This document shows positions 38,770-51,599 of a stretch of DNA of 64,000 nucleotides, one piece after another. Position numbers and translations under genes: made by a program. Within the stretch, counting starts at the first letter, position 1; every line of letters starts with the position of its first letter. The notes below the pieces were generated by a model. That model was not told where the DNA came from. It searched no databases and saw nothing but the letters and a program-made list of their open reading frames with translations. The stretch is from assembly GCF_023101765.2 (NCBI RefSeq), contig NC_064240.1, forward strand, positions 5,332,001-5,396,000, read 5' to 3'. This DNA comes from Spodoptera frugiperda. Its lineage: Eukaryota; Arthropoda; Insecta; Lepidoptera; Noctuidae.

Positions 38770-41660
38770 TAAAACACAAAGCCTACTCCCTCTCCCAGTC
38801 TACAATCTAGACTGTGATGCTCCAATTATGTCAACTATCAGATTGTCAGACAAAAACATCAATTAATTTTCAATAAATATTCTCGAAATGATGATGCATA
38901 TTTTTCTATTGTTAATTTTAATTACAATGACTGCTTTGATAGAGACGTAGACAACGAAAAAACAATGATGAAGTTTGATGTGAGACTTCACCAAGACATC
39001 GCAGATTTGATGATCCAGATACATACGTGAATACAAATGTAACATGCTTTACATACAAGATTGAAAGTTACCACACGTTGGCAGCCATTAGAGTAATTGG
39101 GCACATGATGACTGTCCGTGTAATATATTTTTTATGTCCCATTTCTATCACAAGTCCCAATAATAAGGTTGATGTTTGCACAAAAAATAATTGACAAGCG
39201 TTTAATGGTCTTAAGTGAAATGTTTGACAGGAATGGACCACGGCCGGTAATCTAGGAGTCGCCAATTTGTTGGGCATAAGAAACGCAGGGCGTGTGTCGC
39301 GGTACTATCAGCGAATATTACGGTTAGGAGAGCAGACTGCGCGCTTAATCCGCGGAATGTATGCCAACAGCCAATACGCGCCGACATGTGATATGATATA
39401 ATGTACAGTCCCCGACTAAAGTGATACATAAAACCAGTAGTCCAACAGTCACTCGGTAAATTGTTTTACATTAACCTTCAAGCTTGTATGTACAGCTCTA
39501 TTTTACGAAATTAAGATTTTATACCTTTTACAGGAAACCAAAAAAAGCATTCCTAAGACCTTCGGAATCGAAGAAACTTTGCGTTTACTGTAAGTGTGTA
39601 ATTAATGAAGTGAGGCTATTATGCTTAAAATAATGCATGCAAAGGTTACCTACTTAAAGCTAAAAACAACAGTAAAAGTAAACAAAGCAAAACACAAATG
39701 TATACTTTTGAAATACCCAATTGAATGTTTACCTTTTACCAAATAAATGGGAATCAGGAGACCTACTTTCATTTAGTTAACAGTAATCGTTTGGATTATA
39801 CCTATACCTAACGATAATACTAATTAAAAACTAATCAAAACTATTGCTATATCAAGATGTCAATCATTCTACAAAAACTTGACAACAATGGTGAATCCGT
39901 TTTGATATTATCGTGATCTAGATCCCAAGACATAAGCAAAAACAAAATTTTAATTGTTCTTGCTCCTGTAATTTAACCACTATCGTACAATAATTAAGCA
40001 ATCCGATCGATTGATTCACGCTCGGAGCAATTCTTTGTGTGATCCACAAATTGTTTCTTCAGGTCTGGGTGGTCATGTGTATGTGAACTAGGTTTGTAAA
40101 CGCACCCACGACACAGGAGAAATATCTAGAGTTGAGCAACGTTAAAACAAACTACAATCACAAATCTGTTGAACATACATGTCGACATAATTATTACCTA
40201 AACATAAATCCTTTATTGATACGAAGCCAATACTTTACGAACGCTAATATTTTGATGCTACGACGACATAAAACAGTTCTACCAAACTTTAAATAAAACT
40301 CGATCGCTTTTTGTTGCGAAATGTTTTAGATCGGGAGATTTCAATGTTCCTTGCATTCTACAGTTTTGTTTTGTTTTAATAGGGCGCTCTAACGGTTTCA
40401 TATAGAAGAATTTTAACAAGCTCTTTGTTAGCGCGCTCCTAATATCGTGTGTTCGTAGTTAGAGAAATAGAATGGCTGTCGCCACTTGACTGAATGGCTA
40501 TGAAAACATAAAGAGATAGATGAGAATAAAACAATACGGTACACAGTAATGTAGACAAAGAAATACAAATATGAGAATGTCAATAGTAAAGACAAATAAC
40601 TATGTTTGATTAAGAAACAAATATTAGTATTTTGCTAGACAGTACTAATAAATAAGATTACACAAAGATTAAGATTGTTTTTATTAGTCCATTAACAAAA
40701 CTTATTGTCTTATAAACAATGCCTTTCCTACAGAATCGGGTAATAGTGATTCTGTTTCCAAAACAAACGGTGTTATATAATTATTGAGTCACTGAACTTA
40801 CAATTTATAAAAATCTAGACAGAAAAAGGTACCTCAGTACAACAAAACATGGAAAGCAAAATTTTAACCTGCATCTTTATCGGTCGTGAAACCGATAAAG
40901 CAGTTAAAACAACAAGCAAATATCAGTACCTAACCCTTAAAATTAATCACTTCAACTGTTGATTATGACATAAACTTTATACCTAGATATTTTAAAGCGA
41001 AACTCTAAAGCAAAAACATGTATTCTCGAACAAAATAACTACTAGAAACACCTGGATTCACATTTGGATTTACAATCCTTTGTGAGCAAGTCCCGAACAG
41101 AAAACATCATTCAAAGCTCAAAGGTACGAAAGAAAAATCACAAAATCAAATTCAAAACGTAACTTGAACACAAACGATACATTGTAGACGCGCTGTAAGT
41201 TTAGAGGCGTCAAAATAAAAATGTAAACTGAGAAGCGAAGCAGAGGATGCATGTGGATATTGTAAGACTTCTTTGCGGTTTGAGCCTTTGAGCCTTATAA
41301 TAACTCTGACGAATAATGGCATAGTAAGTAAAATGTATTTAACAAAGTTAATGAAAATAGGCGAAGAGTTTATAGCTTCCTTTAACTTGTTCTCAAATGA
41401 GTTTGGAGAGGCACTAAGTCTTTTCTTAATCAGCTTTAGCTACTGAGTGCGTACCGCAACGTTTTAGATGTTCTAACATAAAACATTATTGCTTATATGT
41501 ATTGTCAGATATATGGACCATTGACTACAATGTTTCTATGACAACCTGGTTAGTGGAAACCGACAAGCTTTCTAAACCATGAAAAGGATAAGCAATGTTA
41601 AAGGACACTCTAGCATATACAGAAATAATTACGTAAATTACATCATGATGAACGTAGCGT
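38770..41660. other. stretch upstream of the GTPase gene without a recognised gene
   Basis: No exon is supported on either strand. 39240-39390 is GC-richer and could be upstream regulatory DNA. A 50-nt imperfect hairpin lies at 40862-40910 (10-bp core ctttatcggt / accgataaag, 6-nt loop). Confidence 0.4.
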
Positions 41661-41665
41661 AGTGT

Positions 41666-41890
41666 AGGGCGTCATCCAGGATAGGTGGAGTGACGATATC
41701 CGCAAGGCGGCTGGTAGTGGTTGGATGCGTAGAGCTAAAGATCGAGCTCAGTAGCGTGCCATTGGAGAGGCCTATGTTCAGCAGTGGACGAGAACAGGCT
41801 GATGACGATGATGATTAATTTTACCATCTGCATTATGTACAACAACCTATGGTCCACAATAAAGAATATTTGATTTGATTTAATGATGAT
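41666..41890 (+). repeat. RTE-type LINE 3'-end remnant
   Basis: The frame at about 41668-41806 reads D-R-W-S-D-D-I-R-K-A-A-G, W-M-R-R-A-K-D-R-A-Q, stop, R-A-I-G-E-A-Y-V-Q-Q-W-T. This is the conserved end of RTE-clade ORF2 with one Trp codon changed to TAG. GATGAT repeats and an 'aataaagaatatttgatttg' tail follow, as usual for RTE 3' ends. A 5'-truncated dead copy. Confidence 0.8.
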
Positions 41891-42401
41891 GAACGTACCA
41901 TTTCATTAAATAAAAGTCAAGTTTTAGTTGTAGCCTAAATTCTATAAGGTAAATAACACTTTTACTTTCAATACTTGCAAAATATTACCAACAGATTTAA
42001 TACCATCTGCAATCGGAATTTATTGCAACCTACAATGAATCAACGCATTACCGATTACGCAGCTCTCAAACTTACGCATCGCAACGTCATTGACATCTCC
42101 GATGTAGAAATTAAACACACAACAAAGTTAATTTCCATTCAAAATAACATTAGTAAACAGGTTATCAATTTGACCTACAAAACGGTTATAAATCTTATCA
42201 AATCTGTAATAGATAAGTGATTAGTCATCGACCAGTCACTATCTTGTAAGCCGACTCGATATTTGTAACGTCATAAAATTTATGGATCCGTTGAAATAAA
42301 GAATTGCCAATATATATGAATTTATTTCTTATACTTTGTTATTATTAGCTTGTGGTGACGACACCCCTGCTCTTCCCACGGTTGTCTTTTAGTAACAGTT
42401 G

Positions 42402-42488
42402 AACTGTACAGTTACATAAAGCTGTACAGTTAAAACTGCACAGATAAATCGTAAGGTCTGTATATACCTATGATTTAACTGTACAGTC
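42402..42488. repeat. cluster of CTGTACAGTT palindromes
   Basis: AACTGTACAGTT (a perfect palindrome) at 42402-42413, CTGTACAGTT at 42422-42431, AACTGCACAG near 42434, AACTGTACAGT at 42478-42488. The last two also form the arms of a roughly 50-nt hairpin with 'aaatcgtaaggt' against 'acctatgattt'. Confidence 0.8.
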
Positions 42489-42489
42489 G

Positions 42490-44040
42490 GACTATATACT
42501 TATAACAGCACTATTAAGTCGTGCACCAGCACTCTCTGATAAACCTGAACCTTTTAAACTGCGATCTCCAACTTGCGAAGTATGGAGGAGGCCCAGAGCC
42601 CAGCAGTGAACTGCTGAACTATGAAAATAATATTTATGACCCAAAAATTCTGTTCATTACAACCAAATCGACGATCCAGAAGGCGCTTAAAATTCTTTAT
42701 GGTATTGCATAATTAAAACCAAATAAAATATGAAATAAAAATATTCTTAATTACGGCTATAAATAGGCACTATGTATGTATCATAATTAATATGGAGCAC
42801 GAAAAGTGGCACGGAGATGCGGTATCGCGTATCGCACATTGAAGTGTTGCCAATTTAGTAAATTATTTACCCCAGAAAATTTAACATGAGTAAAAAAGTA
42901 CTCGAATGAAAGTTTGTCGTTCTGGGAACTGATTACTACTGAGAATCCCATGACCAAGATTCAAGAGCTTTTAGACAAGGATTTAGTTCTCTACTCTAAA
43001 AGGGATCGTATTACCTAGCAAACAGAGTTCAAAGAAGAGCTCAATCATCAAACTAAATATTTTTCAAAGGAAATTATGTAATTCTCGAAATTGTTATGTG
43101 TGCTGAGCTAAGTAACGTTTCTCGAAGCGATTCTAAAATTGCTTCATATGTTTGACTATTTAGAAATCATTACATTATATGTGTATTGATTTAAGCCGTT
43201 AGTTTATTTTCTAGATTGAATTAATGGCGACGTGTTAGTAATACATAATTTATGTCGTCGCTTGATAATTTGTTTCTGTATTCAACTCGTTCATATTTCA
43301 CAAATCTCCAGTCATTGACATTTTTGTTTTAAGAAATATAACTGCGAAACTTGAAATACTGCGATGGATACGTATCTAAAGCTTTCGATTTCCATATTAA
43401 CTTTAATGACGCCATTCTACGCAAACGATGACATTAATTAATAACTATTATGTAAGTATGACAATGACAACAAAAACAATTCATTTAGCTATTGTGCCTA
43501 TCTATTCAATCTACATTGTTCAATAATTGTTGACAATACACAAGACGCCCACTACACTACCAATAAGATAGTTGCTCATCCATCCTGACGGGTGACTGAA
43601 GAGTCCACGCAGGATCCTGTTACCCGACCAAAAGGAGATTTTATTCGGTAGCCACCCGATCTTAATCGCGCCGCAAAATAAAAAAGGACATACAAAAATT
43701 CGAAACTAATTTCCGTTGTACACGAACGAGTTTTTATCGAGAACGTGTCTTCACTTAATTTTTTTTTTAATTTATTTTCTTTTAAGCGGCCCAGACTTAT
43801 GTATGTATGTAGTGCTGTGCCTTTATTTGGCTTAAAGAAATTAGGTCAGTTTACAGCGAACTTTGATGATTTTGCCGAATGAGTAATGATCGTTCTTTCT
43901 CCCAATTGATTTGCTGTATAATTGATTACAAAATTACACTTAGTACCGCGTTTAATTAAGTACATTGAATACTTTCAACAAGATATCATGCTTTCAGTTC
44001 CGCTAATGAATTTGGTGGTGGGCAATACTGGCATAACTAT
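42490..44040. other. non-coding stretch without a recognised gene
   Basis: AT-rich; the frame at 42521-42712 is short and shows no family motif. No repeat copy recognised. Confidence 0.4.
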
Positions 44041-44237
44041 CATCACTACATAGTATAAAACAAAGTCGCTTTTTCTGTCCCTATTTCCCTTTGTATGCTT
44101 AAATCTTTAAAACTACGCAACGGATTTTGATGCGGTTTTTTTTAATATATAGGTTCAAGAGGAAGGTTTATATGTATAATACATGCATAATATATCACCA
44201 TTGCACCCATGCAAAGCTGGGGCAGGTCGCTAGTTAT
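44041..44237 (+). repeat. transposon-derived repeat (gtcgctttttctgtccc group)
   Basis: 'aaagtcgctttttctgtccc', 'actacgcaacggattttgat', 'caagaggaaggtttatatgt' and 'ggggcaggtcgctagtta' in the usual order of a widespread lepidopteran repeat. Confidence 0.55.
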
Positions 44238-44272
44238 AAATAAGAAACACACTTTGATTCTGTTAAATTATT

Positions 44273-44700
44273 CAGTACTAGCTTCCGCCTGCGACTCCGT
44301 CCGCGCGGATGTCGGACTCTGACTATGACATCTTATAAATATCTATTGGACCCAAACATGGCGAGGCCCATAATAATTAAGGAGATCCCTCTTTTGAGCT
44401 ACTGCTGTTGAGCTCGCGTTCTGTAGAATAAAACTGAAAAATAAAGATTTTTTTCTTCGTATTTTTCAGGATAAAATGTATCCTTTTTAATGCCCAGGAT
44501 AATAAGGTATAATTATACGAAGTTTCATCGAATTAGAACCGTTAGTTTTCACGTGATGCCTGAACATACAGACAGACAAAAACATTTTTAATCACATATT
44601 TGGGTTTGGTATCGATCCAGTAACACCCTCTGCTATTTATTCTTTCAATATTTTCAATGTACAGAATTGACCCTTCTACATATTTATTATAATATGAATG
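44273..44700 (-). repeat. 'actagcttccgc' family repeat, copy 1
   Basis: It starts 'actagcttccgcctgcgact', has 'aagtttcatcgaattagaac', two ACAG units, and ends 'tgtacagaattgacccttct' and 'acatatttattataatatg'. The next copy at 44905-45295 shares this end. A degenerate (AATG)n run follows at 44697-44728. Confidence 0.65.
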
Positions 44701-44904
44701 AATGATGAATAAATGAATGAATGAATGAGAGTGTTATAAACGTAAGAGTAGACAAATATAATCAGAAAGCTCCGAACTGCTAAGCTATCGGGAGTTATAC
44801 GTGTTATTGTGAGTCAACCATAAGAGATAGACATTTGCTGTCGTGGAATATTTTTTAAACAATATTAAGGAGAACATTTCCGTCATACATGATTTCTGTG
44901 TAGC

Positions 44905-45108
44905 TTTAACCATTAAGGCTGCACACGCGACGGAAGCTTAAAAAATGGAGTAAGTTCTCCTGTTTTCCCAACATTTCCCTTCACTGCTCTGCTCCTATTG
45001 ATCGTAGCGTGATGAAAAGTATACTATAACCTGCCCAGGAGAATAAAGAACAATTGTACCAAGTTTCATCGAAATCTGTCGAGTGGTTTTTGTTTCTATA
45101 AAGAACAT

Positions 45109-45173
<65 letters not shown>

Positions 45174-45295
45174 AATTTTTCTGATTGCATTTTTGGCGTC
45201 AGTATCGATCACTAATTACCCGCTGATAGTTATTTTGGAAATATATTTCATGTACAGAATTGACCTCTCTACAGATTTATTATAAGTATAGATAT
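44905..45295 (-). repeat. 'actagcttccgc' family repeat, copy 2 with expanded microsatellite
   Basis: Shares 'aagtttcatcgaaatctgtc', 'tgtacagaattgacctctct' and 'acagatttattataagtata' with copy 1 in the same orientation. The ACAG position is expanded to about 14 units. Confidence 0.65.
45113..45170. repeat. (ACAG)n microsatellite
   Basis: About 14.5 uninterrupted ACAG units. On the minus strand it is read as a C-L-S-V repeat, which is not a real protein. Confidence 0.97.
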
Positions 45296-45299
45296 TGTT

Positions 45300-46880
45300 A
45301 TTCAAACTTCACGAAACTGGTTTACTGTCTATAAACAACGATTTATCCTCATTATAGCCAATCGTTCCGTTATTTAATTAATGACGAATTTTAAAAATAA
45401 AATAGGAAAATTATACATTCATTCTTTCTTTATGTAATACGATGAAATTTCACATTAACAAAGAATGTGGATTGGCTTATAGAAATGTATATTATTTACG
45501 TCGACGCTTATTAAGTCACATGAATAAATTAATGGTGAATAGCAATCAGTTTTACATTTTATTGGCTACTGATAAAATTCATTAATTAATATTTGTATTA
45601 ATTAGATCGGGATTCCCGTATTAATTTATTGAGGAAGGAATGTTCTAGCGGCAATGGACTATTTACATTTCTTTATGTGCAGTGTGCATGATACGGTTTC
45701 GAAGCCTTCCTGGAAGGCGTTATCGCAATGAGAATAAGTTACAGATTGCTTGTAATGTTGGTACATTACGGTATTTTTCAACTGTATGTATTTTTATGTC
45801 TACAGTAAAAGGATTTCATGTGTGAAGATCACACACTCGTTTTTGTATTGCCATATCTACCCTTAAATAACTTCTTAACTAAGAGTTTCTTCCTAAACAA
45901 CATTGTTTTGCGCTAGTAGAGGCAAATTTAACCAAAGTTAACGCATTTAATAAGGAATGGACTTTGCACAATATTTCTTAAATTCGACACCTAATTATAC
46001 ATAGTTTTTGGCGATAATCCGTTTCGATCAATTTATTAGGACTTATTAAAATTTCTTCTAGTAGGTATACTCAAAGCATACCTTATAACCTCGTATCCAC
46101 TAGACAACATTTTGCTCGCGACTTGTCAACATTATATTGAAAATCATAGAGGATCTCTTGTTAAACAACATCGTCTGTCTACTCATGATTTCGCTCGCAG
46201 CATTCGTCGAATTTAATTTGAGTCTGATTTCAAGATAAATTGATCAACTACATAGTAAAGTCAATTAAAAAAGAACAAGCAAGAAAAGTAAATCATAATT
46301 ATTGATACTGTTATAATGTCCAACCGTATGATTAAAGTAGCGGCCTTTAATTATAATTATATCCCTTTACAGAATTGATGGTGAATTTATGTACACAAAT
46401 CGTTTTATAAAGTTTACTTTAAATGGAAAAAATATATGTAACATGTTGAGCGGACCTCAATATGTTATTGCTAAATATTTTTGGCAATACACAAGTTTGT
46501 ATGGTATTGGTGTTCTACTCGTATTATGTAACTGTGTAAATATTAGATTTTGTTCGACTGCACACAAACCTGTTTGTTTTAGTGATAACTTTGTATCTTT
46601 AGAACTAATTGCACAAGGTTACAGTTTTGGTAGAAACTGGTTTTTGTGTTCTTTTTTTTTGTTTTCTAGTTTTCAATGGTTATTCAGTTAGTGCAGTTAG
46701 AGAATTAAAAATAAGTTATACAGTATATCTCAATTTTCTTCGCGAGTAATAAATGGTTCTAATTTAAAGACGTAATATCATGTACCTTCATAACAAATAC
46801 ATTATAATTATGATATCTATTCACTAATCGAACCATTATTAAAAAATAAAAAAGATAGATCGCAAACAGAAAAATCCAAC
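45300..46880. other. non-coding stretch with a 100-codon chance-like frame
   Basis: The frame at 46389-46691 (+) follows a 'ccctttacag' acceptor-like site. Codon third positions are mostly A/T, and the Phe/Leu/Cys-rich peptide shows no motif. A frame this long is expected by chance in DNA of this composition and window size. No other feature is seen. Confidence 0.4.
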
Positions 46881-46882
46881 AA

Positions 46883-46950
46883 AAAAGGCCGGCAACACAC
46901 CTGTGACTCCTCTAGTGTTGCGGGTTTCCATCGGCGGCGCTGATCGCTTA
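46883..46950 (-). repeat. family-B repeat fragment
   Basis: 'aaaggccggcaacacacctg', 'tgactcctctagtgttgcgg' and 'cggcggcgctgatcgcttac' match 49511 and 61820. Confidence 0.65.
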
Positions 46951-47309
46951 CGGATTTCGTAAAAATTCGGGGTATAAATTAATTTACCTTCTCAAAATAT
47001 TTGTTAATTGGTCATAATCTATTTTTAACTTTACCACTGAATACTAAAACACTACCGTAAAACTTATGTTACTCGGTAATACTATGACGTAAGATTTTTA
47101 AGAGAATTTACTAAAAGTCTACAGGTAATTACTAAACTTAGTTCACGCATTTTCGTCAAATTCATAAAAATGTATGACTACTAATAATAAAAGTCATATT
47201 CAAAGAAAACTTGCCAATTACAATATTGATTTATACTTTCCGATGGTGTACACGCATGATTAGAAACGTCAGTGGCTTGTTTTAAACTGCCAGTTTCCAA
47301 AAACATCAA

Positions 47310-47558
47310 TACTAAATATTATAAATGTGAAATTGTGCGTGTCTGTTTATTTTGTCCGTCTTTCAAGGCAAAACGGAGCGATGAAGTAACGTGATTTTTT
47401 TAAGTGAAGATAATTGAAGGGATGGAATGTGACATAGGCTACTTTTTTCTCATCCTAACCCCCACCTCCTCCTAAAATGGGGGACATTATTTTTTTTAAA
47501 ATCTGCCCCAACCCTATAAAAAAGCACGTATGAAGCCACGGGCGAAAAGTTAGTCAAA
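47310..47558 (+). repeat. 'tattataaatgtg' family repeat copy
   Basis: It starts 'actaaatattataaatgtga', has 'tttcaaggcaaaacggagcg' and 'ggatggaatgtgacataggc', and ends 'gccacgggcgaaaagttagt', the standard start and end phrases of this group. Confidence 0.65.
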
Positions 47559-48000
47559 AAGTAAAGACGTAAGCTACCAGAATTATGCCTAAATGCGTCA
47601 TAACAAATATATCGTAAATAAATCTATTCAGTGGTATTTCCAATGCCCATCTCTTTGAATAAGAACAATATTTACCTGGAACACCTGTACGAAGCGTTTA
47701 TTAAAAATTTGGAAGCGTTTCGGTGAACAAAGAACGAACATCCGTTGATTTTCCTTCTCATAGGCATTACGTCACGCCTTTTAATACGAAAAAAAAGGCC
47801 AAAAAAGCCCAATGAGATATGCAAAAATGTTAACGTAAACTAATAGGAGGAAGGAGTACTTAAAGATTTTGTCATTGAACCTTAACGATTTATTTGTACA
47901 CACAGACAGTCATTGCCAAGTATTATATTTTATTTACCTGGCATATAAGGATTTTTCCTGTAGTCGAGGAAAAACCAATGCGAAAAGTATAGTAATTGTG

Positions 48001-48065
48001 TAAAATTTGAAATGGTGACAGAAAATGTGGTTGCCCTCCAATTTTCTGTCACCATTTAAAATTTA
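48001..48065. repeat. 65-nt hairpin with 16-bp perfect core
   Basis: AAATGGTGACAGAAAA (48010-48025 region) is matched by TTTTCTGTCACCATTT, with 'ccaa'/'tgtgg' partial pairing at the loop side and 'taaaattt' against 'aaaattta' outside. It is the size of a miRNA precursor. Confidence 0.85.
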
Positions 48066-48352
48066 AAATTAATAAAAATTAAATTTAAATCCTCTATTAG
48101 GGTAGCCTTATCTGAGATAAAATATATTTTTTGGGACTAACCCGCCACGTCCTCCCAAAACTGCTGCAAGCCAGGATAAACACTAGATACAACCATGAAA
48201 ACACCGGGACTCTGAAGTCCGGCGCATTCCAGGGACATGAATTACTGTCTTGGTTCTAGCAACAAAATTAATCAGAAGATATTATTAGAGCAGAAGAAAA
48301 AGAAACGTAAAATAAAATTTATTGAAAGTAAAAAGTGAAAACCTTATTAGAC

Positions 48353-48380
48353 AAAACGTAAAGCTTACGCTTTACGTTTT
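48353..48380. repeat. 12-bp inverted repeat with 4-nt loop
   Basis: AAAACGTAAAGC, TTAC, GCTTTACGTTTT. Perfect arms. Confidence 0.95.
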
Positions 48381-48814
48381 ACCCCTAAAACGGAATATAT
48401 GTCAATTATAAGAAGAATTATGTGTTAAATATAAAATAGACTCTCATATTAGGCAGTCAAAAATTCTAATAACAATACTAAATAGTACTTAATATTGTAA
48501 CTAAAGCAACATGATACTTTGTAATCCAAGTTCGTGCTTAGGAGACAGATTTGATCGCATCGTTTTATATATCGTACCTATACTATAGATATATAAGTAC
48601 TTAACACATGGTAAACTGGCATTCCAGCACACACTCCACTAACAAGAAGACCTACAAGTCTCAAGATTCGCGAAATAATGCGAGGATGTCACGCAAACTG
48701 CCGGATGTCCCCTACCAAGGTACTCGGACACCTTACATGTAGGTACAGTGGGGGACAGATGCGCTGAAAATTAAAAAAAATAATTTAATTTCTTAAACCT
48801 ATTGCTTAAACTTT

Positions 48815-48912
48815 TACCTTATTTAATCCTGGATGCAAAGGCTTGTCGTTCTACGTGGAGGACGCCTTTGTTCAGTAGTGGACGTCTCTCTGATGACGAT
48901 AATGATGAACCT
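48815..48912 (+). repeat. RTE-type LINE 3'-end fragment
   Basis: 'gaggacgcctttgttcagta' then 'gtggacgtct' and a degenerate 'gatgacgataatgatga' run. This is the same end structure as 41740-41815, more decayed. Confidence 0.5.
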
Positions 48913-49510
48913 TTACCTTTAGAAACGTTTACTGCACAACATATAGGTCGTAGGGTACACATATTATTATTGGTTACACCTTTACCTTTAAAACCATTTC
49001 ACCTAATAGAAATGCGACAACGTCGTAGATTAATGACATAAACCATGTTAATCCCTTTATCGGTGGTGCACTTGATGTTCAATTCAAGGCCAATAAGGCG
49101 GGGCTAAAGAGCGACTCTCATCAGGTGCAAACAAACTTTAACTTAGTGATGATCAGGCAGATCTGTCCCCCATGGTACATTATACTACAGTCTGTCCTCA
49201 CAGTGATGGACCATAAGATAACGTCAGGACACGTGGTAAGGGATTTATATACACAATTTATTTTAGCACTGTGGCTGTTTCTTATTCTTTTTGTAACTCG
49301 TTCTGGTGACTTTTACATGACACTTTTTGGAGTTAAATTTTAATTAGTGGGTATCGTACTGATTTTTAATACGTTATGTTTGTTCCCAAAATATTCGAGG
49401 ATAGATCATGAGTAATACTGAAATACTAGTTAGTATGAACGAATAACCCTTCATATGTATAGGTACTATCACTAACCCACATAGATTTACCATATCACCA
49501 ACCCCATATT

Positions 49511-49620
49511 TCCGGCAACGCACCTGTGACTCCTCTGGTGTTGCGGGTGTCCATGGGTGGCGCTGATCGCTTACCATCAAGTGAGCTGTCTGCTCATTCG
49601 CCCCCTATTCCATAAAAAAA
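49511..49620 (-). repeat. family-B dispersed repeat
   Basis: 'ccggcaacgcacctgtgact', 'ctctggtgttgcgggtgtcc', 'cgcttaccatcaagtgagct' and 'cgccccctattccataaaaa'. Almost the same ends as 61820-61935. Confidence 0.7.
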
Positions 49621-50434
49621 ATATTTTCCATCTTGTAATATAACTGACCTAGTAAAACAAAGCTCTAGATAATTTGATACAATTTTCCTGTTCTAGATAT
49701 ATAAATAATGTGATTCTTCTTATTTCTTTAAATAACTTCTGATACATTGTTCAATGGATTTTAATTAACCTAGTAACATCCAGCCTATTTGGACCATGTT
49801 AAGTAACAATGACAGACTCAATTAATCCTCTACATATTCTCAGAAAATACAATTTCATACGATCACTGAAAAATTTGCATACGATTTTTTGGTTGAATGC
49901 CAAGAATTGATGATACGATTATGATAATTGTATAGCTGTGAATACAAATGAAGATAATTGAAAAGAAACCTTTAATATTTAAAAAAATATTTATTGTTAT
50001 TTTGCGACAGCTCCTTCCCTACTAGAAAGTTCAAATAAATGTCCACTTATAAATAACGGACCTTTAAAATATGCACATTACAAAAAGTATCGATTGCTTA
50101 TTGTTTTATCGCCTCGTGCCAGTCCAAAAGGTCGATAATTTTTTATTGTCAATGTTTCAGAACCGCAATATAATTCTTGCTTTTATTTCCTTCGAGAAAG
50201 TGGATTTCTCCTCTTACCTTTAACCCTATAAATAAACGTAGTATTAAGCCTGAAAGCTTGTCTTCAGCTACAATCAGCCATTATTCTGTTATAATAACAG
50301 TCTCGGGCGAAAGTCTATGTGTAGCATTAGAGAGATATTGACTAGCTGATACTCCGCAACATTCTGCATTTATACTACATTTGAGAACATTTTCAAAATC
50401 CACGCACCTGCTCGTCTTTTTACTTTTAGATAGT

Positions 50435-50610
50435 GTTTATCAGCAACATAACATGGTGCGCGTGAGCAAGGTAACGCCATAAATACGCCGGCGCCGGCGC
50501 AGTGGTCCTATCGACGAACACGCCCTCTAGCTAGCTTCGCACTACTGCGTCATATCGCGTTAGCCGATGTTACCTCATATGGCAGTGCACTCGTAGGACT
50601 TGGAGACAAA
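50435..50610. promoter_or_regulatory. CpG-enriched patch, possible promoter
   Basis: It contains 'cgccggcgccggcgcagtgg' and further CG-rich words in AT-rich DNA. On the plus strand, ATGGTGCGCGTGAGCAAG then GTAACG at 50453-50476 reads as six codons with a start context and a weak donor. No downstream exon is seen, so this is uncertain. Confidence 0.22.
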
Positions 50611-51595
50611 TTCGTAGAGAAAGCCATGCGATCTAATATTATTTTTATTGTAATTTTATTTTCTCTTGCTACGAAAGAACCCATATCTGCGTGAAGACAT
50701 AATTTTGCTCCTGCCATATAAGCTGAGGCTTTGGTATCATGGTTTTATCGTCCTCAGATAAATAAGAAAATAAGTCTTATTTTCTAAAAGCAATTCTGAG
50801 GGAACGTATGTACTTATTTCAAACAAGATTACTTTATTATTTTACGTAGGTTATACAATTGTGATCAAAGGCACGTGTGCACGTTGACAATGAAGGACAA
50901 GACGTCACCAGATAAGACGTATACGCAGCTGGAGTTCTGAGAATAAAGGACGATAGCCTTCTAATTAAAAGCTGTAATCGATAAATAACATACAAAGTAA
51001 ATACAAATCCGAACTGTCTTCCCTGTGTAATCTGTTTACATTGAAGAAGTATTCATGGCAATAAAAGCCGCATTACAAATCAAATAAACATGACAAATAT
51101 GAAGCAATTTGTTTGGCACAATGATGTATAAACCTGATGTGTACATTCATCGGTTGGAGCAAATCCATACTTTTTATCATAATCAGCGTGCGTGCAAGTT
51201 CAAGTAAGAAAAACAACCGCGTGGATAACATGACGAATTACTGTGTATGATTTCAATTAGTCATGCGATTATTTCTCGTTACTCAATACGTGAGTGCACG
51301 GGGAGGAACACAAAGAGATAACCAAAGCTACACGTTAGTAGCTGACGCCACAGTAACTCATGCTACGATATCGGACGAGCTCAGATCACTTCTTAGAATG
51401 CAATTCGAGTTAGTGAAATATTTATTTACTGTATCAGGTTCTTGGGGCATAAATATAACAGCTTCAGACTTCAGACCATCTCTGATTTCGCTGTAAAGCA
51501 CAAGCTTTTTAATTATGGGTTCTGCGATGGAAATTATTTGTAGTCGTGAAGCGCGTGTGCATTACTTTCTGATATTACTAGACTTTAAACCGATG
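50611..51595. other. non-coding stretch without a recognised gene
   Basis: Includes a 10-bp inverted repeat with 1-nt loop at 50765-50785 and a 77-codon plus-strand frame at 51263-51496 with no motif. Confidence 0.4.
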
Positions 51596-51599
51596 ATGT

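Noticed and set aside
38542..38772. Frames on both strands over the CpG-rich upstream region
   Set aside because: Explained by GC-rich promoter/5'UTR DNA; no motif.
44981..45190. 69-codon minus-strand frame with repeated C-L-S-V
   Set aside because: It is the (ACAG)n microsatellite read in frame.
46389..46691. 100-codon plus-strand frame behind an acceptor-like site
   Set aside because: A/T-biased third positions, no motif, and several frames of this length are expected by chance in 64 kb of this composition.
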